A model generated the notes under the pieces. That model was not told the DNA's origin. It ran no database searches and saw only the letters and a program-made list of their open reading frames with translations. Of a stretch of DNA of 64,000 nucleotides, positions 8,695 to 17,293 are shown in pieces (position 1 is the stretch's first letter; every line of letters starts with the position of its first letter). The stretch is from Thauera aromatica K172 (GTDB lineage Bacteria; Pseudomonadota; Gammaproteobacteria; Burkholderiales; Rhodocyclaceae): the NCBI RefSeq assembly GCF_003030465.1, contig NZ_CP028339.1, positions 1,736,001-1,800,000 on the forward strand, written 5' to 3'. Made by a program: the position numbers and the translations under genes.

Positions 8695-8708
8695 ACGGCC
8701 GGCGCCTT

Positions 8709-9155
8709 TCAGTGCTGGTTTTCGTCCGGCGGCACGGGCATCACCGCGATGCCTTCGTCGAGCAGCTCCTCGACTTCGTCACGCGATGCGGCGCCACGGA
8801 TGTTGCGCGGCTCGGCTTCGCCATAGTGGATGCGCCGCGCTTCCTCGGGCAGGCGCTCGCCGACGTCCTCTGCGCCTTGCGCCATGTGGCGCAGCGCGGC
8901 CATCAGCCGGTCGAGGGGCGCGGCGGGCGGTGAATGCGCCGGCCGCCCGGACGGCCGGGCGGGAGCGTCGTGCGCGGGGGCCGCGCTCGCGCGTGTCCGC
9001 ACATGAGGCGCGCTGGGCAGGCGCCGGACCTCGGTGCTGGCGCAGACCGGGCAACTCAGCTGTCCCTGCGAGTACTGCTCCTCGAATGCTGCTGCGGAGG
9101 CGAACCAAGCTTCGAAACGATGGCTGTGGTCACAGGAAAGGTCTAGAACGATCAC
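8709..9155 (-). CDS. DUF1178 family protein
   Basis: 148 residues. The N-terminus VIVLDLSCDHSHRFEAWF matches the DUF1178 pattern, with a CPVC pair after it (two Cys pairs in the first ~45 residues could bind zinc). The middle is Ala/Pro-rich and probably disordered, and the C-terminal part (EEARRIHYGEAEPRNIRG...EVEELLDEGI) is the conserved DUF1178 tail. The start codon is GTG at 9155; no ATG gives the conserved N-terminus. Function unknown. Tail-to-tail with the upstream plus-strand gene, 14 nt apart. Confidence 0.85.
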   Translation of the reverse strand: MIVLDLSCDHSHRFEAWFASAAAFEEQYSQGQLSCPVCASTEVRRLPSAPHVRTRASAAPAHDAPARPSGRPAHSPPAAPLDRLMAALRHMAQGAEDVGERLPEEARRIHYGEAEPRNIRGAASRDEVEELLDEGIAVMPVPPDENQH

Positions 9156-9321
9156 GGAGTCAGTGCCGCTGCAATGGATGTATGTAGGTGTCCGGTGCCG
9201 ATGGCCGCCGATGGCCGATCACGGCCGAAGGGCTGCGATCGGCGGACAATGGGACCACCGTGGGGGCGACGGGACGCGATTCGCGCGCACGGTGCGGGCA
9301 TCACGCTACAATGCGGACCCC

Positions 9322-9403
9322 GCCCGGGTGGCGAAATCGGTAACCGCAGTGGACTTAAAATCCACCGCCGCATGGCTTACGGGTTCGAGTCCCGTCCCGG
9401 GCA
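9322..9403 (+). tRNA. tRNA-Leu(TAA)
   Basis: Class II tRNA with a long variable arm, acceptor GCCCGGG/CCCGGGC, anticodon TAA in GGACTTAAAATCC and T arm GGGTTCGAGTCCC. The CCA end is not encoded (discriminator A is followed by CGA), unlike the other tRNAs in the window. A TACAAT at 9307-9312 may be part of its promoter, but I see no good -35. Confidence 0.95.
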
Positions 9404-9517
9404 CGACAGTCGAGCCGCACATTATGTCCTGCGCTGCGGGGCTTTTCCACCGCAGCGCAGCCGATGTCGCGGCATCCCGGCCGGCGTCGCCGGCACTGTG
9501 CCTGCTGGGCCAAGAAC

Positions 9518-10348
9518 ATGCGCGATGATCGTCCGACCTCTCTTCCGCTCGTCCCCGATGCGGGTGCCGACTGCCTGATCTTCCGCGGCAATCAGTTGCT
9601 GGTGGACGCGGCCGGCGCGCCGCCGTCGGCGTGGCGCGATTACCTGACCGCGGTCGCGCCGCTGCGGCTGATCCCGACCGGCGGCGGGCAGGGCGGGACG
9701 TGCTTCGTCGCCGAGGTCGCCCGCGAGGCAGAAGCCCCGCGAGGCCACGAGTTCCGCCACCTGAAAGGGCTGCTCGACACCTTGCCGCGCGCGCTGCGCG
9801 AGCGGGCGATGCGCAGCCTCGAACTCCTCGAATTCGACCGTGCCCACCAGTACTGTGGTGCCTGCGGCTCGATGACGATCCTGAAGCCGGACAGGATCGC
9901 GCGCGTCTGCACCAACGACGCCTGCGCGCGCGAGCACTTCCCGCGGGTTTCTCCGGTGGTGATCATGGCGGTCGAGCGCGGGCCGGAGATCCTGCTCGGG
10001 CGCTCGCCGCACTTCGCTCCCGGCCTGTACAGCACGCTGGCGGGCTTCGTCGATGCCGGCGAGTCGGCCGAAGAGGCCGTCCAGCGCGAGGTCTTCGAGG
10101 AAACCGGGCTGCATGTGCGGAATTTGTCCTACGTGGCCAGCCAGCCCTGGCCTTTCCCTCACGCCCTGATGCTCGGCTACCGGGCGGAGTACGCGGGCGG
10201 AGAGATCGTCTGCGCGGTCGATGAAATCGAGGACGCGCGTTTTTTCCACGTCGACCACCTGCCCCCGGTGTTCCCGATGAAATATGCGATGGCCAGCGCG
10301 CTGCTCGACGATTTCTGCAGGCGTCACGGTCGTCCAGGGTTCCTGTAA
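9518..10348 (+). CDS. nudC: NAD(H) pyrophosphatase / RNA-deNADding enzyme
   Basis: Nudix hydrolase that cleaves NADH and removes NAD caps from RNA. 276 residues. Domains in order: N-terminal NudC domain, a zinc ribbon (YCGACGS near the middle, then CTNDACAREHFPR), the Nudix box GFVDAGESAEEAVQREVFEETG-type motif (G-x5-E-x7-REUxEE) and the NudC hallmark SQPWPFPHALM just after it. The ATG at 9518 was chosen because it begins the conserved region; the frame is open 54 nt further up. Confidence 0.94.
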   Translation: MRDDRPTSLPLVPDAGADCLIFRGNQLLVDAAGAPPSAWRDYLTAVAPLRLIPTGGGQGGTCFVAEVAREAEAPRGHEFRHLKGLLDTLPRALRERAMRSLELLEFDRAHQYCGACGSMTILKPDRIARVCTNDACAREHFPRVSPVVIMAVERGPEILLGRSPHFAPGLYSTLAGFVDAGESAEEAVQREVFEETGLHVRNLSYVASQPWPFPHALMLGYRAEYAGGEIVCAVDEIEDARFFHVDHLPPVFPMKYAMASALLDDFCRRHGRPGFL

Positions 10349-10432
10349 GTGCGGAGCACGCCGGCCGCGACCCGCTCCGTGCGCTCCCGGGGAGGGTGGT
10401 AGTGGTGGGGTGGAAACGACCGCTCCCGGCGT

Positions 10433-10696
10433 TCACGAGGGATCGTGGTCGCGCCGGGCGGGCCCCGCTTCGCCGGTGTTTCCGTCCCGCAGCAGATCGA
10501 AGGCGATGCGCATTCCAAGCAGCGCGTTGCCCAGCGCGAACACCGCGACCAGCGCCGCGGCAAGCGGCACCAGCGGATAGGTGCGCAGCACCCAGGCCAG
10601 AACCGCGGACAGCAGGTTGAGGACGACCATCAGCCAGAAACGCGAATCGCGCGGCCGGAACAGGCGGGAAAGTTTCAACGGGAGGATCGAACGCAT
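10433..10696 (-). CDS. Small two-span membrane protein, hypothetical
   Basis: 87 residues starting MRSILPLKLSRLFRPRDSRF, with two hydrophobic segments (about residues 20-37 and 42-62) and a polar C-terminus (RDGNTGEAGPARRDHDPS). A basic N-terminus before two spans predicts a hairpin in the inner membrane with both ends in the cytoplasm. I recognise no named family. The open frame extends upstream but only this ATG gives a sensible N-terminus. Convergent with nudC. Confidence 0.55.
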   Translation of the reverse strand: MRSILPLKLSRLFRPRDSRFWLMVVLNLLSAVLAWVLRTYPLVPLAAALVAVFALGNALLGMRIAFDLLRDGNTGEAGPARRDHDPS

Positions 10697-10835
10697 GGCG
10701 GGAAGGATACCGGGAAGAGGGCGGTAGGCGGGCGGGAGGCGCAGTCGCGGGCCAACAGCCGCGGGCCGGCCGTCACGAACCGTTGTCCGGCGATGCTGCG
10801 GGCGAAGAGGGTCGATCATTATTTGATGTTTATCA

Positions 10836-10854
10836 AATGATAACAATTCGTATT
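10836..10854 (+). promoter_or_regulatory. Putative Fur box upstream of the TonB receptor
   Basis: AATGATAACAATTCGTATT resembles the 19-bp Fur consensus (GATAATGATAATCATTATC) and the AATGATAATnATTCnCATT form common in proteobacteria. It lies in an AT-rich patch that stands out from the GC-rich surroundings, about 95 nt before the receptor start. A second small palindrome, TTTGAT-N4-ATCAAA, is immediately upstream (10823-10838). Fur repression by iron is inferred, not shown. Confidence 0.7.
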
Positions 10855-10949
10855 AACTGTATCCTTGTCCTGGATAACCTGATCCAGTAGGGCAAGCCAG
10901 CGACCGACCGCCAGCCAGCCCGGATGTTTCCTTTCCGGAGAGCTTCCCC

Positions 10950-13013
10950 ATGGTGTTTCGCTTGCGCCCATCCGTCGTCGCCGTTCTCGGCCTGTCCGCT
11001 GCCCCCGCCTTTCATTCCGCCCATGCCGAAGTGCTGCTCGAAACCCGGCTGGTGACCGCCAAGGGCTATGCCGCGGATGCGCAGGACACGCCGCAGGCGG
11101 TGGAAATCCTGCCTTCACCCGGTGCCGGCGGGGCGGTGGTCGGTGATCTGCTGCGCGGCCAGCCCGGCCTGGCGGTGCAGTCCGACGGCGCCTGGGGACA
11201 GAACCCGGTATTGCGTGGGCAAAAGAAGGAGAGCGTGGTGGTGATGGTCGATGGTCTGCGGGTGAATTCGGCCCAGCCGCAGGGGGCGATCGCCTCCTTC
11301 CTCGATCTCGGCCTGCTCGAGCGCGCGGAAGTCGTCAAAGGGCCGGGCTCGGTGCTGTACGGCAGCGGGGCGATGGGCGGCGTGGTGAATCTGATCACTC
11401 CCGAAGCGCGCTTCAGCGCCGAGGACACGCACGGCGGGCGGGTCGGCCTCGGCGTCGGCAGCGTCGATCGCAGCGTGGCCGGGGCGTTGCTGCTGACGCG
11501 CTCGAACACCGACCATGCACTGGTGCTCGGCGCTGCGGGGCGCGATGTCCACGACTATCGCAGCCCGGACGGGCGCGAGCAGCGTACCGGCTACGATTCC
11601 GGCTCGCTGCTGGCGAAGTACCGCCACCGCCTCGGCGACGATGCCAGCGTGCGCCTCAACCTGCAGCGCCACACCGACCGCGACGTGTGGTATCCGGGTT
11701 CGGCGCGCAGCGGCGCGGGGATTCCGAAGCCGCTGGGGGTGGCGACCATCCATTCGCCCGAACAGCGCCGGGAGCTCTACGAAATCGGGGTGGACGCCGC
11801 CGTCGGCAACGGGCAGCTGTCCGCAGAGCTCTATCGGCAGGAAGTTTTCCGCCAGATCCGTGCCCATTCCTCGGCCAAGGAGCGCGACTACGTGCGCAAT
11901 GACGTCACTTTCGTCACCGATGGGGCAAAGGCGAAATACCTGTTTTCCCCTGCGGCGGACCACCTGCTGACGGTCGGTGTCGATGTCTGGAACATGCGCG
12001 GCGACCCCGAACGCTATATCGACAACAATCCGCCCGCGTTCGACAACAACCAGCGCAACGATCCTTTCGACAAGGGGCGCATCGAATCGACCGGGCTGTT
12101 TGTGCAGGACGAGTTCGAACTCGGGACGACGCGGATCGTGGCCGGTGCGCGCTATGACCGTGTGCGCGGCGACGCCCGGCAGAAGGGTTCGGGGCCGGCG
12201 GCGCAGACCAGCGGGCTGGAGAACACCGATAACAACCTGTCGTGGTCGCTGGGGGCGATCTATCCGTTGTCCGGGTCGCTCAATGTCTACGCTAATGTCG
12301 GCCGCTCCTATCGTGCAGCCGACATGCGCGAACGCTTCGAGGATTCGGCGCGCGGCGACGGCTACTACCATGTCGGCAACCCGCAGCTCGACCCCGAAGT
12401 GTCGACCAGCGTCGAGCTCGGCCTGAAGGGGCGCGAAGGCCGGCTGCGCTACCAGCTCGCCGCCTTCCATACCCGCATCGACGACTACATCGCCGGCCGG
12501 ATCACCGGGACGACGCACAGTGCGACCGGGCTTCCCCTCAAGCGCACCGAAAACCTCGACAAAGTCACCCTCTACGGCCTCGAAGGCAGTGCCAGCCTGC
12601 CGGTGGCGGCGTTCGTGATCGATGGCAGCTTCACCTGGCTGCGCGGCAAGAACCATCAGGACGACGAGCCGCTGTACCAGATGCCGGCTCCCGAGCTGAC
12701 CCTGGGCATCGGCCAGCCGGCCGAGCGCGGTTTTTACTGGCATGCCCAGCTGCGCGCGGTGGCCGAGCAGGACCGGGTCGCCACCCGGTTTTCCAATGGC
12801 ACCGAGGATCGCACCGCCGGTTTCGTCACCGCGGATGCCGGATTCGGCTGGCGCTTCGGCCCTGTGGCCGCGTTCGAGGCCGCCAGTGTCGGCGTCACCC
12901 TCCGCAACCTGGCCGACAAGCGCTATCACGAGCACCTGACCGATGGTGTTTCCGGCAACGAACTGGCCGCGCCCGGGCGCGGCATCGCCCTCAGTCTGAA
13001 CGGGAGCTTCTAG
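10950..13013 (+). CDS. TonB-dependent outer-membrane receptor
   Basis: 687-residue outer-membrane active transporter with a signal peptide (about residues 1-26, ending HSAHA). The plug domain contains the typical PGLAVQSDG, NPVLRGQKK, VVVMVDGLRVN, and VVKGPGSVLYGSGAMGGVVNLIT stretches, followed by a long beta-barrel ending in a terminal Phe. The region YRAADMRERF ... HVGNPQLDPE is placed like the FRAP/NPNL boxes of heme-type receptors, but the match is partial. Downstream genes encode an ABC transporter and NnrS, only 2 nt away. Its ligand is unknown; iron regulation is suggested by the upstream Fur-like site. Confidence 0.92.
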   Translation: MVFRLRPSVVAVLGLSAAPAFHSAHAEVLLETRLVTAKGYAADAQDTPQAVEILPSPGAGGAVVGDLLRGQPGLAVQSDGAWGQNPVLRGQKKESVVVMVDGLRVNSAQPQGAIASFLDLGLLERAEVVKGPGSVLYGSGAMGGVVNLITPEARFSAEDTHGGRVGLGVGSVDRSVAGALLLTRSNTDHALVLGAAGRDVHDYRSPDGREQRTGYDSGSLLAKYRHRLGDDASVRLNLQRHTDRDVWYPGSARSGAGIPKPLGVATIHSPEQRRELYEIGVDAAVGNGQLSAELYRQEVFRQIRAHSSAKERDYVRNDVTFVTDGAKAKYLFSPAADHLLTVGVDVWNMRGDPERYIDNNPPAFDNNQRNDPFDKGRIESTGLFVQDEFELGTTRIVAGARYDRVRGDARQKGSGPAAQTSGLENTDNNLSWSLGAIYPLSGSLNVYANVGRSYRAADMRERFEDSARGDGYYHVGNPQLDPEVSTSVELGLKGREGRLRYQLAAFHTRIDDYIAGRITGTTHSATGLPLKRTENLDKVTLYGLEGSASLPVAAFVIDGSFTWLRGKNHQDDEPLYQMPAPELTLGIGQPAERGFYWHAQLRAVAEQDRVATRFSNGTEDRTAGFVTADAGFGWRFGPVAAFEAASVGVTLRNLADKRYHEHLTDGVSGNELAAPGRGIALSLNGSF

Positions 13014-13015
13014 AC

Positions 13016-14164
13016 ATGGAAACAGATCGCTGCAGCCCGCCTCCTGCACTCTGCCTGGTCGATCGCACCGTCGCACGCCCGGGGGCGCGCGCGCACGGCA
13101 GGCACCGTGCCGCGTCGGCCTGCGGGGGGAAGCACGGGGCTGTACGGCCCGTCCTTGCGGCGTGGACGCGGCTTGCATTGCACCTCGGCGTCGTCTGCGC
13201 GTTCCTGCTCGTGACCGGCATCGCCTACGCGCAGAAGCTGCCCCGGCTCGTCCTCGCCGGCCCGTCGGCAGCGGTGTCGAACCCGCTGATCCGGATGGTC
13301 GATTCGGGGGCGCTCGCCGATGTCGCCGAAGTGGTGGAGTTCGTGCCCTGGCGCGACCCCGACCAGCTGCGGGTGATGGCGCTCGATGGCCGCGCCGACG
13401 TGCTGGCGATGCCGACCAACGTCGCCGCCAACCTCTACAACCGCGGCGCGAAGCTGCAGCTGCTCAACGTCTCGACCTGGGGCGTGCTGTGGCTGGTATC
13501 GCGCGATCCGGCGCTGAAGACGCTCGCCGACCTGCGCGGCAAGGAGCTGGCGATGCCGTTCCGCGGCGACATGCCCGACATCGTGTTCCAGCTCCTGGCC
13601 GGCCAGCAGGGGATCGACGTCAGGAAGGAGCTGCGCCTGCGCTACGTCGCCAGCCCGGTCGATGCGATGCAGCTGCTGGTGATGCGCCAGGTCGATCACG
13701 CCCTGCTCGCCGAGCCGGCGGTGTCGATGGCGCTGCGCAAGACCGGCTCTTTCCCGCTCAACGTGGTCGCGCCCGAGCTGCACCGCAGCATCGATCTGCA
13801 GCAGGAATGGGGGCGGGTGTTCGCGCGTGCGGCACGCATTCCGCAGGCCGGGATCGCGGTGATGGGGGCGCTGCGCGAGCGCCCCGAGGTGGTCGCGCGC
13901 ATCGAAGCCGAATACGCGCGCGCGCTCGCCTGGTGCCGCGAGCAGGCGAGCGCCTGCGGACAGGCCGTGGCGGCGCGCATCGATCTGCTCAGCGCCGAGG
14001 CGGTGGCCGATTCGATCGCGGTCAGCCAGACCGAAGCGGTGCCGGCCGCGGCTGCACGGGCCGAACTCGAATTCATGTTCGGCCACCTGCATGCGAAAAA
14101 TCCCGCGCTGATCGGCGGCAAGCTCCCCGATGACGGCTTCTACGCCGGCGCCGTGCGCAGATGA
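13016..14164 (+). CDS. ABC transporter substrate-binding protein (NitT/TauT type)
   Basis: Periplasmic solute-binding protein of the nitrate/sulfonate/thiamine-precursor type, 382 residues. It has an unusually long basic N-terminus before the hydrophobic signal (LALHLGVVCAFLLVTGIAYA, about residues 53-72). The GGGAG at 9-13 nt before the ATG at 13016 supports this start; no good internal start is seen. Family stretches include VDSGALADVAEVVEFVPWRDPDQL, LAMPTNVAANLYNRGAKLQL and TLADLRGKELAMPFRGDMPD. The stop overlaps the permease start by 4 nt (ATGA). Ligand unknown. Confidence 0.85.
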   Translation: METDRCSPPPALCLVDRTVARPGARAHGRHRAASACGGKHGAVRPVLAAWTRLALHLGVVCAFLLVTGIAYAQKLPRLVLAGPSAAVSNPLIRMVDSGALADVAEVVEFVPWRDPDQLRVMALDGRADVLAMPTNVAANLYNRGAKLQLLNVSTWGVLWLVSRDPALKTLADLRGKELAMPFRGDMPDIVFQLLAGQQGIDVRKELRLRYVASPVDAMQLLVMRQVDHALLAEPAVSMALRKTGSFPLNVVAPELHRSIDLQQEWGRVFARAARIPQAGIAVMGALRERPEVVARIEAEYARALAWCREQASACGQAVAARIDLLSAEAVADSIAVSQTEAVPAAAARAELEFMFGHLHAKNPALIGGKLPDDGFYAGAVRR

Positions 14165-14952
14165 GCCTGCTCCGCGCCTGGCTCGCCGGACTGCCCGCCT
14201 ATCTGTGGAGCGGCTGGGGGGCGATCGCCAGCCTGTTCCTGCTCTTTGCCGCCTGGGAGGCGGTCAGCCTCGTTTACGGCGCGCTGGTGTTGCCCGATCC
14301 GCGCTCGACCTTTTCCACTCTGTGGCAGCTGATCGACAGCGGCGCGGCCTGGCCCGAACTGGCGGTCACCGCGCGCCGTGCGCTCACCGGCTATGCCTTG
14401 TCGGTGGTCGCCGGCAGTGCCCTCGGCCTGCTCGCTGGGCTGTCGCTGACCGCGTCGATGATGTCGCGCCCGCTCGTCACCGTGCTCATGGGGACGCCGC
14501 CGATCGCCTGGCTGGTGCTGGCGATACTGTGGTTCGGCGCGAGCGACGGCACGCCGGTGTTCACCGTGTTCGTCGCCGCCTTCCCGGTGATCTTCATCGG
14601 TGCGCTGCAGGGCACGCGCACCCTCGACAACCAGCTCCGCGGCATGGCCGAGGCCTTTCGCCTGCCGCGGCGCATGATGTTCACCGACGTCTATCTGCCG
14701 CACCTGGTGTCCTATCTGTTTCCGGCCTGGATCGCAGCCCTCGGCACGGCGTGGAAAGTGGTGGTGATGGCCGAGCTGCTCGCCACCCAGGACGGTGTCG
14801 GCGCCGCGCTCGCGGTGTCGCGCTCGCACCTGGATACGGCGGCGACGATGGCCTGGATCAGCGCGGTGGTGGGGCTGCTGCTGATGGTCGAATACCTCGT
14901 GCTCGAGCCGCTCAAGCGTGAGCTCGAGCGTTGGCGGGAGCAGGGCGCATGA
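14161..14952 (+). CDS. ABC transporter permease (NitT/TauT type)
   Basis: 263-residue inner-membrane permease with about six spans and the binding-protein-dependent (SsuC/TauC-like) domain. The coupling helix EAA-like loop is visible as QLRGMAEAFRLPRRMMFTDVYLPHLV. The 5' end overlaps the binding-protein gene by 4 nt and the 3' end overlaps the ATPase gene by 4 nt, so the three genes are translationally coupled. Confidence 0.92.
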   Translation: MSLLRAWLAGLPAYLWSGWGAIASLFLLFAAWEAVSLVYGALVLPDPRSTFSTLWQLIDSGAAWPELAVTARRALTGYALSVVAGSALGLLAGLSLTASMMSRPLVTVLMGTPPIAWLVLAILWFGASDGTPVFTVFVAAFPVIFIGALQGTRTLDNQLRGMAEAFRLPRRMMFTDVYLPHLVSYLFPAWIAALGTAWKVVVMAELLATQDGVGAALAVSRSHLDTAATMAWISAVVGLLLMVEYLVLEPLKRELERWREQGA

Positions 14953-15869
14953 GGCACCCGGCGTCCCCCTCCGGCGGGCTCGAGGTTCGCGGCCTGGGCT
15001 ATGCCTTCGCTCGTGACGAAGTGCTCGCCGGGATCGATTTCGAGGTCCGTGGCGGCGAAGTGCTGGCCCTGGTCGGCCCTTCGGGTTGCGGCAAGACCAC
15101 GCTGCTCCACCTTGCTGCGGGGCTGTTGAGCGTGCAGCAGGGCGAGGTCGACAACCGCTTCGCCACGACCGCCTTCATGTTCCAGCAGCCTCGTCTGCTG
15201 CCGTGGAAGAGTGCGCTCGACAACATTGCGCTCGGCCTCAAGGCGGCGGGAGTCGGGCGCGGCGAACGCCATCGGCGGGCCCGCTCGCTGGCGCTGCGCC
15301 TCGGACTCGCCGCGCACGATCTCGACAAGTTTCCCCACCAGCTCTCCGGCGGCATGCAGAGCCGGGTCGCGCTGGCGCGTGCGCTGGTGCTCGCGCCCGA
15401 GCTGTTGCTGCTCGACGAGCCGTTCTCGGCGCTCGACGTCGGGCTCAAGGAAGAGCTCTACCGCTTGTTGCTGGCGCACCAGCGCGAGCGTGGGATGGGC
15501 GTGCTGATGATCACGCACGACCTGATGGAGGCGGTCCGCCTGTCGGACGCCATTCTCGTCATGGCGCCGGCGCCGGGGCGCATCGTGGCGCGTTTCGAGC
15601 TTGCCCGCCCGAGCGCCGCACGCGATGACGCATGGGTGTATCGCCACACCGCCGAACTGCTGCAGGCGGCGGCGGTGCGCGACAGCTTCGGCCTGCCGGC
15701 GGCGGCGGGGGGCGCCTTGGCTGCGCTCGGCGGCAGGGGCGGCGCGCGCCTTCGTATCGTCGGCGAGCCGGCGTCCGGGCATGCGGGGCTCGTCCCGTCC
15801 GACCTGCGCGTACTCGCCCCTTCCGCGCCGCCCCATGGCGCGGCCGCAGGCAAGCGCTGCGGCGCCTGA
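14949..15869 (+). CDS. ABC transporter ATP-binding protein (NitT/TauT type)
   Basis: 306-residue ATPase with Walker A GPSGCGKTT, Q-loop FMFQQPRLLPWKSALDN (typical of SsuB/TauB-like ATPases), signature LSGGMQSRVALARAL, Walker B LLLLDEPFSALD and H-loop MITHDL. The final ~50 residues form an Ala/Gly-rich tail. The ATG at 14949 overlaps the permease stop. Energises uptake through the adjacent permease. Confidence 0.93.
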   Translation: MRHPASPSGGLEVRGLGYAFARDEVLAGIDFEVRGGEVLALVGPSGCGKTTLLHLAAGLLSVQQGEVDNRFATTAFMFQQPRLLPWKSALDNIALGLKAAGVGRGERHRRARSLALRLGLAAHDLDKFPHQLSGGMQSRVALARALVLAPELLLLDEPFSALDVGLKEELYRLLLAHQRERGMGVLMITHDLMEAVRLSDAILVMAPAPGRIVARFELARPSAARDDAWVYRHTAELLQAAAVRDSFGLPAAAGGALAALGGRGGARLRIVGEPASGHAGLVPSDLRVLAPSAPPHGAAAGKRCGA

Positions 15870-15883
15870 GCAAGGAATCAACG

Positions 15884-17281
15884 ATGACGATCGAGGCGCC
15901 CGTCGACGCCGTTCCCTCCCACTCCGTCGGCCTCCATCGCCGTCGCAGCGCCGCTGCGGCTGCCGGTTCGCCCATCACCCACCTCACCCGCCTCGCCGCC
16001 CTGCCTGTTTTCATGTGCGGTTTCCGTCCCTTCTTTCTCGCCACCGCGGTGTACGGCGCGCTGTTGGTGTTGGTCTGGCTCGTCTTTCTCGGGACGGGCG
16101 GCGCGCTGCCGGCGGTTGCGGGCGGTGCGCTGGTGTGGCACGCCCATGAACTGATGTTCGGGTTTGGGCTGGCGGCGCTGGCGGGCTTCGTGCTGACCGC
16201 GGTGCCCGAGTTCACCGCCACGCCGCCCTTCGGCCGCGGTGTGGCACTGCTGTGCGTGCTGCTGTGGGGTGCGGCGAGGGTGGCATTCTGGCTGTCGCCT
16301 CTGGCAGGGGACGTGGCGGGGCCGGTGCTTGCGGCGTTGTTCGAAACCGGTTTTGCCCTCGTCCTGCTGGGACTGGTCGTCCCCCGCCTGTGGCGGGATC
16401 CGGAACGGCGCCAGCTCGGTTTTCTGTGGGGACTGGCGGCGATGGTGGCGATGGTCGCCGGTTTCCACTTCGATGTCGTGCGCGGGCTTTATCCGATGCG
16501 CTGGCTGCTGGCGGCGGTGGGGGTGATGATGACGCTGATCGTGGTCGCGATGAGCCGGATCTCGATGCGCATCGTCAATGATGCGCTCGATGTCGAACGC
16601 ACGCGGCGCGCCGCCGGCAGCGCCGGGCGGGACGCCGACGAGGATCTGCCCGCCTATCGCGCCCGCCCGCCGCGGCGCAACCTGGCGATCTTTGCGATCG
16701 CGCTGTACACCGTGGCCGAATTCGCCCTGCCGCAGTCGGCGATCGCCGGCTGGGTGGCGCTGGCCGCGGCCGCGGCGGTGCTCAACCTGCTCAATGACTG
16801 GCACGTCGGGCGCGCGCTGCTGACGCGCTGGGCATTCATGCTTTACGCGGTGTATTGGCTGCTGGCGCTCGGCTACGGGCTGATCGGGGTGGCGCGACTC
16901 GGGCTGCCGATCGCCGCCAGCGCCGGCCTGCATCTGCTCACCGTGGGGGCGATGGGGCTGTCGGTGTTCGCCGTGTTGTGCATTGCCGGCCGCACCCATG
17001 CAGGCTATCCACTGGATCTGCGGCCCTGGGTCGGGGTGGCGGGCATGCTGATCGGGGGGGCGGCCCTGCTGCGGGCGGCGGCGGGGTTTCCCGGGGTGCC
17101 GGCGCCGGCATTGCAGCTGGCCAGCGGCCTCGCCTGGGTGCTGGCCTACGGGTTGGCCGCATTCCGTCTGGGCGTGCTCTTCATCCGCGCGCGGGTCGAT
17201 GGGGGCGAAGGCTGCGAGGAGATGCGCGTGCAGCCGCCCGCAGTGCATGCTCCGGCGCCCGGGCCGCTCCCGCCGGGGTGA
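15884..17281 (+). CDS. nnrS: NnrS family membrane protein
   Basis: 465-residue integral membrane protein with about 12 hydrophobic segments. NnrS proteins are heme- and copper-containing and are linked to nitric-oxide stress and denitrification. The typical N-terminal PVFMCGFRPFFLATAVYG and HAHELMFGFG (His-rich) motifs are present, with HLLTVGAMGLSVFAVLCIAGRTH in the second half. The ATG at 15884 follows GGAAT, 14 nt after the ATPase stop, so it is probably in the same operon as the receptor and ABC genes. The tail after the last span is Pro/Ala-rich. Confidence 0.92.
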   Translation: MTIEAPVDAVPSHSVGLHRRRSAAAAAGSPITHLTRLAALPVFMCGFRPFFLATAVYGALLVLVWLVFLGTGGALPAVAGGALVWHAHELMFGFGLAALAGFVLTAVPEFTATPPFGRGVALLCVLLWGAARVAFWLSPLAGDVAGPVLAALFETGFALVLLGLVVPRLWRDPERRQLGFLWGLAAMVAMVAGFHFDVVRGLYPMRWLLAAVGVMMTLIVVAMSRISMRIVNDALDVERTRRAAGSAGRDADEDLPAYRARPPRRNLAIFAIALYTVAEFALPQSAIAGWVALAAAAAVLNLLNDWHVGRALLTRWAFMLYAVYWLLALGYGLIGVARLGLPIAASAGLHLLTVGAMGLSVFAVLCIAGRTHAGYPLDLRPWVGVAGMLIGGAALLRAAAGFPGVPAPALQLASGLAWVLAYGLAAFRLGVLFIRARVDGGEGCEEMRVQPPAVHAPAPGPLPPG

Positions 17282-17293
17282 AGGACGCCGCGT

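Noticed and set aside
11115-13178. A 687-residue minus-strand frame opposite the TonB receptor
   Set aside because: Antisense shadow of the same length as the receptor frame; composition is unlike a real protein.
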